64,000 bases of DNA from 79-D21 sp964521575 (GTDB lineage: Bacteria; Synergistota; Synergistia; Synergistales; 79-D21). Under the pieces are notes generated by a model. The model was not told the DNA's origin and searched no databases. It saw only the letters and a program-made list of their open reading frames with translations. Positions within the stretch are counted from its first letter, which is position 1, and each line of letters starts with the position of its first letter. Below, one piece after another: positions 58,033 to 64,000 of the stretch. Made by a program: the position numbers and the translations under genes. The stretch is taken from positions 28,770 to 92,769 of the forward strand of contig CAZFSR010000009.1 in NCBI GenBank assembly GCA_964521575.1, in the 5' to 3' direction.

Positions 58033-58648
58033 CTGTGTGGCCTCCAATCGGTGTTTCTCCCGCCCGAACCCGGTCGCCTACCGCGACGAGGGGCCTGACG
58101 GACTCGGGAAGGTACACTTCAACCTTTGAACCGAGCTTAATCATCCCATACCGCTGCCCCCTTGTCAAAACGTCCCCTTTCCTCACCGAGGAGGCGATCC
58201 TCCGCGCGAGGAGGCCGGCGATCTGGACGAGAAGGGTTTTCCCCCGGGGGGTGTCCAGTCCGACGTAAAAGCGCTCGTTTTCCGTGGAAGCCTTGGGGTG
58301 GTAGGCGGCAAGGCGCTTGCCGGGGACATAGTCGAGGAACTCGACGGTCCCGCCTGCGGGGACCCGGTTGACGTGAACGTCCAGCGGGGACATGAAGATG
58401 CCGATGCAGATCGCGGGCCCCGTGTAGGGATGACTTGCGGGGCCGACTTCCACGACCCGTCCGTCCGCGGGGCTGACCCAGAGCGTTTGGTCCTCCGGCG
58501 GCTTCCTCTCGGGGTCCCGGTAGAACCAGAGAAGCAGGAGGAGAACCGCGGCAAAAGCAGCGCCGATCGGGAGCGCGATCAACGCACCCCCCGCGGCCAT
58601 GAAGGTGCAGGCGGCAATAGAAGGGAAACCATCCCGGGCCAGCTTCAC
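58013..58648 (-). CDS. psd: phosphatidylserine decarboxylase, short (archaeal-type) form
   Basis: Psd decarboxylates phosphatidylserine to phosphatidylethanolamine. The 211-residue protein is of the short class: a membrane hairpin near the N-terminus (LIALPIGAAFAAVLLLLLWFYRDPER), then SPADGRVVEV, CIGIFMSPLDVHVNRVPAGG, and the self-cleavage site KLGSKVEVYLP, where Gly-Ser gives the pyruvoyl group. Start GTG 58648 lies five bases after the gyrA stop codon, with GGAGGT ten bases upstream. It belongs to a gyrA-psd-pssA operon. Confidence 0.92.
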   Translation of the reverse strand: MKLARDGFPSIAACTFMAAGGALIALPIGAAFAAVLLLLLWFYRDPERKPPEDQTLWVSPADGRVVEVGPASHPYTGPAICIGIFMSPLDVHVNRVPAGGTVEFLDYVPGKRLAAYHPKASTENERFYVGLDTPRGKTLLVQIAGLLARRIASSVRKGDVLTRGQRYGMIKLGSKVEVYLPESVRPLVAVGDRVRAGETPIGGHTDETNPS

Positions 58649-58653
58649 GGTTC

Positions 58654-61128
58654 CTAGACCTCCACGTCGCAAACGGTGTCGACGACGACGCTGACGTCCG
58701 ATACGCTGTCGCCTTCGTCGAGGCGGACGAGGATGGATCCGGTTGCGACGCGGCTCAATAGAGGAATTCCGGACACGCTCTGCCTCACCATGCGGCCCCG
58801 GCTGGAGATGACCACGATCTCATCCTCCGGAAGAACGCCCCAGGAGCCGACGATGTCTCCTGTGCGGTCTCCCAGCCTCATGGCGCGGACACCGCCGCCT
58901 CCTCGGTGATGGACGGGGAAGTCGCCGTAGGGCGTCCGCTTGCCGACCCCCCGCTCGCTGATGAAGAGGATGTCGCGTGCCTCCTGCAGGACGTCGCAGC
59001 CGACCACGCGGTCGCCGCCGGAAAGGCGGATGCCGCGGACACCCATGGCAAGGCGCCCCTGCGGCCTGAATTCGTCCTCGCGGACCCTGAGGGCCTGTCC
59101 CCTGGCGGTGGTCAGCAGGAGTTCGTTGTCCCCCCGGGTAAACCGGACACGGGCGATCGTGTCTCCCTCGGAAAGGCCCAGGACGCGCCGTCCCGCCCGC
59201 GTGAGGTTCTCCAGCTCCGAGACGGGAAGCCGCTTGGCCAGGCCCCGCTCGGTGACGAAAACGACGAAAGCGGCACCCCGGAGGCTCGAATCCTTGAGGG
59301 CCACGATGCGCTCGTTTTCCTCCAGGGAAACGAGGTCCCGTATCGGTTTGCCCTTGCCGCTCTTGGGTTCGGGCACGGCCAGCCCCTTGAGGGCGAACAC
59401 CCGGCCCCGCGACGTGAAAAGGAAAAGGTCCCGGTGGGTCGTCGTGCAGGTCATGATGGAGATCTCGTCCTCGCCGCGGAGGACGGCCCCCTTCACGCCC
59501 TTCCCGCCGCGGGACTGGGTGTGGAAGTCCTGGAGCGGAGAGCGCCTGACGTACCCGTCCCGGGAAAGAACGATGACGATGTCGGATTCCGGGATCAGTT
59601 CCTCCATTGAGACATCCTCCAGCGCCGAGGAGATTTCCGTACGGCGCGGGGTGGCGAACTTCCTCTTGACCTCCGCCAGCTCCTCCCTCACGACCGCGTC
59701 CAGCACGGCCGGGTTGCCCAGGATGGTCCTGTAGCGCTCGATGTCGGCGAGAAGCCCTGCCAGTTCCTCGTCCAGCTTGTGGCGTTCCAGGCCCGTCAGG
59801 CGCTGGAGGCGCATATCCAGGATGGCCTGGGCCTGCGGTTCGGTGAAGCCGAGCTCTTCCACGAGACCCGATTTGGCCGAGGCGGTGTCCTTGGAGGCCC
59901 GGATCAGGGCAATGACCGCTTCGATCATGTCCAGGGCCCGGACGAGGCCTTCCACGATGTGGGCCCTCTCTTCCGCTTTCCTCAGCCGGCAGGCGGTCCT
60001 GCGGCGGATGACGGACCGTCGGTGATCCAGGTAGACCCACAGCATTTCCAGGAGCGGCAGTTCACGGGGACGGCCGTCCACAAGGGCCAGGTTTATGACC
60101 CCGAAGGTGCTCTGCAGGCTGGTGCGGGTGAAAAGTTGCTTGAGGGTCACGTCCGGGTTCGCGTCGCGGTGCAGTTCGAGAACGATCCGCATCCCGCGCC
60201 GGTCGGATTCGTCGCGGATGTCGGTGATTCCGTCCAGGTGCCCGGATTTGACGCCCTCGGCGATCGCTTCGATAAGGGCGGTCTTGTTGACCATGAAGGG
60301 AATCTCCGAGATGATGATCGCTTTCTTTCCTCTCTTGCCGTCGTCGATCGACGTCTTTCCCCGGACGATGATCTTGCCTCGCCCGGTTCGGTAGGCCTCC
60401 ACGATACCCTCGCGCCCCATGATGATCCCGCCGGTGGGAAAATCGGGGCCCGGTACGAGCGAAATCAGGTCGCTCAAATCGGAATCCGGGTTGTCCAGGA
60501 GCGCGCAAAGGGCATCCACGACCTCTCCCAGGTTATGGGGAGGGATATTCGTGGCCATGCCGACGGCAATCCCCGAGCTCCCGTTGACCAGCAGGTTCGG
60601 GAGGCGGGCCGGAAGAACCGCGGGTTCTTCGAGGGATTCGTCAAAATTGGGCAGCCAATCGACGGTGTCCTCGTCGATGTCGGCCAGGATTTCCTCTCCA
60701 AGCTGGCTCAGCCTTGCCTCGGTGTAGCGCATGGCCGCCGGCGGGTCGCCGTCGATGGATCCAAAGTTGCCCTGGCCGTCCACGAGAGGGGCCCTCATGC
60801 TGAAATCCTGGGCCATTCGGGCCATGGTGTCGTAGATGGCCGAGTCGCCGTGGGGGTGGTATTTGCCCATCGTTTCGCCGACCACGCGGGCCGATTTCTT
60901 GTAGGCCTGGGTATGCGACAGCCCCAGTTCCCTCATGGCGTAGAGAACCCTCCGCTGGACCGGCTTGAGGCCGTCCCGGGCATCTGGCAGGGCCCGTCCC
61001 ACGATGACGCTCATGGCGTAGTCGAGGTAACTGTGCTTGATCTCGTCCTCCAGTGGCAGCGGGACAACCCGCCCGAGGCCGGGGGAGTTTCCCTTGCCTG
61101 CCTGGTCCTTTTCGGTGAATTCCGTCAT
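58654..61128 (-). CDS. gyrA: DNA gyrase subunit A
   Basis: GyrA cuts and rejoins DNA for negative supercoiling. The 824-residue protein shows DYAMSVIVGRALPDARDGLKPVQRRVLYAM, the quinolone region GKYHPHGDSAIYDTMARMAQDF with Ser and Asp at the positions of E. coli Ser83 and Asp87 (quinolone-sensitive type), the catalytic Tyr in MRYTEARLS, and six C-terminal beta-pinwheel blades beginning with the GyrA box TQSRGGKGVKG, which separates it from ParC. GGAGG is ten bases before the ATG. psd and pssA follow. Confidence 0.97.
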   Translation of the reverse strand: MTEFTEKDQAGKGNSPGLGRVVPLPLEDEIKHSYLDYAMSVIVGRALPDARDGLKPVQRRVLYAMRELGLSHTQAYKKSARVVGETMGKYHPHGDSAIYDTMARMAQDFSMRAPLVDGQGNFGSIDGDPPAAMRYTEARLSQLGEEILADIDEDTVDWLPNFDESLEEPAVLPARLPNLLVNGSSGIAVGMATNIPPHNLGEVVDALCALLDNPDSDLSDLISLVPGPDFPTGGIIMGREGIVEAYRTGRGKIIVRGKTSIDDGKRGKKAIIISEIPFMVNKTALIEAIAEGVKSGHLDGITDIRDESDRRGMRIVLELHRDANPDVTLKQLFTRTSLQSTFGVINLALVDGRPRELPLLEMLWVYLDHRRSVIRRRTACRLRKAEERAHIVEGLVRALDMIEAVIALIRASKDTASAKSGLVEELGFTEPQAQAILDMRLQRLTGLERHKLDEELAGLLADIERYRTILGNPAVLDAVVREELAEVKRKFATPRRTEISSALEDVSMEELIPESDIVIVLSRDGYVRRSPLQDFHTQSRGGKGVKGAVLRGEDEISIMTCTTTHRDLFLFTSRGRVFALKGLAVPEPKSGKGKPIRDLVSLEENERIVALKDSSLRGAAFVVFVTERGLAKRLPVSELENLTRAGRRVLGLSEGDTIARVRFTRGDNELLLTTARGQALRVREDEFRPQGRLAMGVRGIRLSGGDRVVGCDVLQEARDILFISERGVGKRTPYGDFPVHHRGGGGVRAMRLGDRTGDIVGSWGVLPEDEIVVISSRGRMVRQSVSGIPLLSRVATGSILVRLDEGDSVSDVSVVVDTVCDVEV

Positions 61129-61174
61129 GCGTGTGAACCTCCATCCCGCGGTGAGAACGCCTGTTTCACGAACC

Positions 61175-61221
61175 GGGCGCGGCGAGAAGCCCGCCGCGCC
61201 CGCAACCCATCCATTCTAGCA
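61175..61221 (-). promoter_or_regulatory. gyrA extended -10 promoter and leader stem-loop
   Basis: On the minus strand TGC-TAGAAT (61221-61213) is an extended -10. The transcript then contains a perfect 10-bp G/C hairpin (61192-61201 with 61175-61184) in the gyrA leader. It has no T-run, so it is not a terminator; it may stabilise the mRNA or influence supercoiling-dependent initiation. Confidence 0.5.
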
Positions 61222-61238
61222 CAGAGAGGCGCCTGGGC

Positions 61239-61766
61239 TCACCAGCGGTTCAGGTGAAGGGATCCCGGGTCGATGCCCTCGTGCGGGGGTTTGACCTCGT
61301 CAGGGTAGCCGATCGCCGAGATGCCCAGCACGGCGATCCCCTTCGGGATACCGAGGATGTGGCGAATGGCCTGCTCCCTTTCAGGGCTGTGGCGAACCCC
61401 CAGCCAGACGCTGCCCAGGCCTAGTGCGTGGGCGGCAAGTTGAAGGTTTTCCATCGCCGCCGAGCAATCCTCCTCCCAGTAGAGGCGGGCAAAATCGTTC
61501 TTTTCGGGATCGCCGCAGACCACTACGGCCAGTGGGGCCTGGTAGAGCATTTTCCCGTAAGGGTGGGCTTCTCCCAATGCGTCCAGGACCTGCCGCTCAT
61601 CCACGACGACGAAGTGCCACGGACGGCTGTTCGCTGCCGTGGGTGCGGCGCAGGCGCACTCCACGATGCAGTCCACCTTCTCCGCTTCGACCGGTTTCTG
61701 CAGGAAACGGCGGATGCTCCGTCTCCCGAGGATCGCCTGGATGACGGGATCTTCGATTTCCTTCAT
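61239..61766 (-). CDS. nitroreductase family protein
   Basis: This 175-residue FMN enzyme shows ILGRRSIRRFLQKPVEAEKV (the RRSIRxF start typical of the family), APTAANSRPWHFVVVDE, WEEDCSAAMENLQLAAHALGLGSVWLGVR and VLGISAIGYPDEVKPP. Members reduce flavins, quinones or nitro compounds, or act in other redox chemistry; the true substrate is unknown. It lies upstream of, and on the same strand as, gyrA but gyrA has its own promoter. Confidence 0.88.
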   Translation of the reverse strand: MKEIEDPVIQAILGRRSIRRFLQKPVEAEKVDCIVECACAAPTAANSRPWHFVVVDERQVLDALGEAHPYGKMLYQAPLAVVVCGDPEKNDFARLYWEEDCSAAMENLQLAAHALGLGSVWLGVRHSPEREQAIRHILGIPKGIAVLGISAIGYPDEVKPPHEGIDPGSLHLNRW

Positions 61767-61856
61767 GGGGCCGTCTCTCCCTTCGTTTCGTTTTCTTCCA
61801 CTATTCCGTTATTCTACCGTAATTACGGCCTTGCCCGTACCAATTGTACGGCCTGC

Positions 61857-61884
61857 TTGACAACTGGGGCGCTTCAAGGATAAT
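61857..61884 (+). promoter_or_regulatory. sigma70 promoter of the DEAD-box helicase gene
   Basis: A perfect TTGACA (61857-61862) and GATAAT (61879-61884) are spaced 16 bp. Transcription should start near 61891, leaving a leader of about 80 bases. Confidence 0.8.
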
Positions 61885-61920
61885 GGACCGGGTTGTCGAA
61901 CAGGGAGGAACAATCGAAAG

Positions 61921-61951
61921 GTGGCCGTCCCGAAAGACGGCCACTTTTTTT
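61921..61951 (+). terminator. intrinsic terminator inside the helicase leader (possible attenuator)
   Basis: A perfect 9-bp stem (61921-61929 with 61936-61944), six-base loop and T7 run lie between the promoter and the start codon. It would release a ~60-base RNA unless bypassed. No gene upstream on this strand needs it. Confidence 0.85.
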
Positions 61952-61969
61952 GCAACTTGGGAGGTTCAC

Positions 61970-63676
61970 TTGGAAAACATGGGAAATACGCAATCGGGAT
62001 TTGACGATTACCGACTGAGGCCGGAATTGGCCGCAGCCCTGGCGGAAAGGGGATTTACCACTCCGACCCCTGTCCAGGAGAAGGTGCTTTCGGACGAGAA
62101 CGCCTTGCTCGGGGATCTTATCGTGCAGGCCAGGACGGGCTCGGGAAAAACCCTTGCCTTTGCGCTGCCGCTCCTTAACGAGATGGATGCCGGGGAAAAC
62201 CAGCCTCGCGTCCTGGTTCTCTCCCCGACGCGCGAACTCGCCCTCCAGACCGCACACGAGTTCGAAACGATGGCGAAGGGCCTGCGGATCCGCATCGCCC
62301 CCCTCGTCGGCGGCATGGACATGGAAACGCAGCTTCGCCGCCTGAAGGAAGGCGCCGGGGTCCTTGTCGGAACGCCCGGAAGGGTGCTCGACCACGTCCG
62401 CAGGAAGGCATTCGACTGCGGATTCATCCATACGGTCATCCTCGACGAAGGGGATCACATGCTCGACATGGGTTTCCGCGACGAGCTCGAGGCCATCCTG
62501 GATTCCCTCCCCTCGAGGGAGCGGACCTGGCTTTTCTCCGCGACCATGCCCGAGGAGGTCGTCCGACTGTCCAGCCGCTACCTTTCCTCACCACGGTGGA
62601 TTTCCCTGGTGGAGGATACCGCCGCGCATGAGGACATCGCCCACAGGGCCTACCTTATCCCCTCCGGAAGGCGCGTGGAAGCCCTCGTCAACGTTCTCCT
62701 TTGGGAGGCGCCGGAGCGGGCCCTCGTGTTCTGCCCGACGCGTATCGAGACGGCCGAAGTCGCCGAGCGGCTCCAGGGTGCCGGCTTCAGTGCCCTGCCG
62801 CTGCACGGGGACATGGGGCAGAAAGAGCGCAACACGGCCCTCGGCGCTTTCAGGGCCGGAAGGGTCCGCATCCTGGTTTCCACGGACGTGGCGGCAAGGG
62901 GAATCGACGTGGAGGGCATCTCCCACGTTATCCAGCTCGGGCTTCCGGGGACGCTGGACACCTATGTTCACCGCAGCGGCCGGACCGGCAGGGCCGGGAA
63001 CGAAGGGCTCAACCTTTCCCTCCTGACGCCGCGCGATGCGCGGACCCTCAAGAGCCTCCTCCGTGGCCATTCGCTGAGCATCGAATGGCTGTCCGTTCCC
63101 GATTCCAACGAGATCCGGCTTCTTGAACGGGGACGGCTCGACCGCGAGCTGGCCGAGTGCGAGGAGCAGCCGCAGGAACTCTACCTCGAATGGGCCAGGG
63201 AAATCCTTGGCCGAAACGAGGGAGAGTGCGTCGTTGCCCGGCTTCTGGAAAGGTTTTTCGCGCAGCGCTCTTCGGGTTTTGCGCTCCGGAAGGAACTGGA
63301 CCGTGAAATGGAAGCCGAAGAGCGCAGGCGTTCCTCGAAAAGGGAAAGCTCGGCGGCGTTGCGCCCAGGCGGTTCCCGCGAAAGGGAATCCGGGTCGATG
63401 ACTCGGTTGCGTATCGAACGGGGACGGGCAGACGGACTCGAGGTCGGCGCGCTTCTGGGAATCCTCTGCCGCGCCCTGGGAGTGGACCGGCGGGAAATCG
63501 GCAATATCCGCCTCCGTGACCGCTTCGCGGAGGTCGAGCTCGGATCCCGGGCCGCCAGGCAGCTGGAACGCCACCGGAAAGAACTTGAAAAGGAAGTGTA
63601 CCTTTCCCCGGAGGGAAGTTCCCCCGCGAGGAAGGCAAGGCAATCGGGCGAGAGGGAGCGATCCCCCCGCAGGTAG
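61970..63676 (+). CDS. DEAD-box ATP-dependent RNA helicase (CsdA/DeaD-like)
   Basis: This 568-residue helicase has a Q motif (TTPTPVQEKVLSD), motif I ARTGSGKT, Ia PTRELALQ, Ib TPGRVLDH, motif II as DEGD rather than DEAD, III SATMP, IV ALVFCPTR, V TDVAARGIDV and VI HRSGRTGRAG. After the core come a charged helical region and an RNA-binding DbpA/CsdA-type domain near residues 465-540 (RLRIERGRADGLEVGALLGILCRALGVDRREIGNIRLRDRFAEVEL), then a basic tail. Start TTG 61970 follows GGGAGG at five bases; an ATG at 61979 is also possible. It probably acts in ribosome assembly or RNA decay. Confidence 0.9.
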   Translation: MENMGNTQSGFDDYRLRPELAAALAERGFTTPTPVQEKVLSDENALLGDLIVQARTGSGKTLAFALPLLNEMDAGENQPRVLVLSPTRELALQTAHEFETMAKGLRIRIAPLVGGMDMETQLRRLKEGAGVLVGTPGRVLDHVRRKAFDCGFIHTVILDEGDHMLDMGFRDELEAILDSLPSRERTWLFSATMPEEVVRLSSRYLSSPRWISLVEDTAAHEDIAHRAYLIPSGRRVEALVNVLLWEAPERALVFCPTRIETAEVAERLQGAGFSALPLHGDMGQKERNTALGAFRAGRVRILVSTDVAARGIDVEGISHVIQLGLPGTLDTYVHRSGRTGRAGNEGLNLSLLTPRDARTLKSLLRGHSLSIEWLSVPDSNEIRLLERGRLDRELAECEEQPQELYLEWAREILGRNEGECVVARLLERFFAQRSSGFALRKELDREMEAEERRRSSKRESSAALRPGGSRERESGSMTRLRIERGRADGLEVGALLGILCRALGVDRREIGNIRLRDRFAEVELGSRAARQLERHRKELEKEVYLSPEGSSPARKARQSGERERSPRR

Positions 63677-63684
63677 GTATACGG

Positions 63685-63718
63685 CGGCAGGAGGGGGGGA
63701 AGCCCCCCTCCTGCCGTT
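63685..63718 (+). terminator. intrinsic terminator after the helicase gene
   Basis: A perfect 14-bp stem (63685-63698 with 63702-63715) with a three-base loop is followed by only three T. It lies eight bases after the stop codon. Confidence 0.7.
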
Positions 63719-63813
63719 TGGATACAAAATACGATCTCCCCGAAAGAGAAGAACAAGGCCGAAAAGCCCGGGGACGAGTCGTGCAGAAGAGCTTCGCGAC
63801 AGGGCTTTCCTTT

Positions 63814-63838
63814 ATTTGTATATAATTTTTGTACAAAT
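63814..63838 (+). promoter_or_regulatory. -10 box framed by an inverted repeat, before the last gene
   Basis: A perfect TATAAT (63821-63826) is flanked by ATTTGTA (63814-63820) and TACAAAT (63832-63838), so the -10 lies inside a palindrome; the inner TTTGTACAAA (63828-63837) is itself symmetric. This looks like an operator for a repressor of the gene starting at 63962. The remaining ~125 bases of leader are A+T-rich without an obvious riboswitch. Confidence 0.5.
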
Positions 63839-63961
63839 CAGCATAAATGGTTGCATCGTGGTTCAGTTTGTTCGATAATCGGGAGGTTTAAGCGCTCCAT
63901 CCTTTTTTGTGAAAAAAACAATTATTGGTATCGGCAATTTCTCAGGGAGGGGACAGTGCCC

Positions 63962-64000
63962 ATGTCGGAGAGCAAGCCTGCGGAGTTGGGAGAAATGAAG
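63962..64000 (+). CDS. start of an unidentified gene (truncated by the window)
   Basis: GGGAGGGG lies about eight bases before the ATG at 63962, and 13 codons (MSESKPAELGEMK) are open to the end of the window. The fragment is too short to identify a family. The promoter-operator at 63814-63838 probably controls it. Confidence 0.5.
   Translation, partial: MSESKPAELGEMK

Noticed and set aside
61883..61970. Upstream ATG in frame with the helicase, extending its N-terminus through the terminator hairpin
   Set aside because: It lies at or before the predicted transcription start, has no RBS, and the added residues match no helicase extension; TTG 61970 has a well-placed GGGAGG.
1..64000. CRISPR array, insertion sequence, prophage or att site
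   Set aside because: No regularly spaced short repeats, transposase, integrase or phage structural genes were recognised; the only notable direct repeats are the two identical terminators.

Overview
The window (about 60-65% G+C over most of its length) carries ordinary, tightly packed bacterial chromosome. Several features point to a strictly anaerobic, amino-acid- or peptide-fermenting, Gram-negative-type bacterium: a four-subunit pyruvate:ferredoxin oxidoreductase, a small 2[4Fe-4S] ferredoxin, peptide and small-molecule ABC importers, ECF-type vitamin S components, a surface-polysaccharide locus, a lipoprotein signal, and PssA/Psd phospholipid synthesis. My best guess is the phylum Synergistota; this is inference from gene content, not a measured placement. 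No rRNA, tRNA, CRISPR array, transposase or phage integrase was seen.

Layout. 1-3.3 kb: end of a Tex-like S1 protein, an unknown protein, an M20 amidohydrolase and a GH18 lipoprotein. 3.6-8.3 kb: three glycosyltransferases and an asparagine-synthetase-like protein that lacks the glutaminase cysteine. 8.4-11.5 kb: porCDAB on the minus strand. 11.6-21.6 kb: a surface-glycan locus (sugar-phosphate transferase, GDP-L-fucose synthesis, glycosyltransferases, a GT11 fucosyltransferase, a MurJ-type flippase). From about 13.0 to 21.65 kb this locus is visibly more A+T-rich than its flanks, suggesting acquisition. 21.7-24.0 kb: mscL and a purine permease/phosphoribosyltransferase pair. 24.1-30.0 kb: a self-contained operon in which an A-T-TE nonribosomal-peptide-synthetase-like enzyme sits inside a three-part NitT/TauT-type ABC importer and is followed by a phosphopantetheinyl transferase; two identical intrinsic terminators bracket it. 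30.0-33.4 kb: an MFS exporter, nitroreductase, cupin and split chromate transporter. 33.5-36.5 kb: a Zur-like regulator with a zinc/manganese ABC importer. 36.5-41.8 kb: oxidoreductase, CCA-adding enzyme, ferredoxin, an NTF2-like protein with mutY, and a three-gene small-membrane-protein operon. 41.8-53.4 kb: gpsA, carAB, a five-gene oligopeptide ABC importer and a QueT-like transporter. 53.4-55.6 kb: a secreted protein of five tandem repeats of about 140 residues. 55.7-64 kb: a CooC-like ATPase, a TPP riboswitch with thiT, a gyrA-psd-pssA operon, a nitroreductase, a DEAD-box helicase with an intrinsic terminator in its leader, and the first codons of one more gene.

The most unusual items are: (1) the oligopeptide-binding protein at 47298-48980, whose family-5 domain appears circularly permuted (C-terminal half first, N-terminal half second) behind a signal peptide; (2) the importer/A-T-TE/PPTase operon at 24132-29974, whose adenylation domain seems to lack the aspartate that anchors an alpha-amino group; (3) the five-repeat secreted protein; (4) the terminator-in-leader arrangement at the RNA helicase; and (5) a recurrent extended -10 promoter of the form TGC-TAnAnT seen before many genes here.

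Start codons were reassigned in many places using Shine-Dalgarno positions and gene overlaps. Coordinates are read by eye, and family calls rest on motif recognition, not on database searches.
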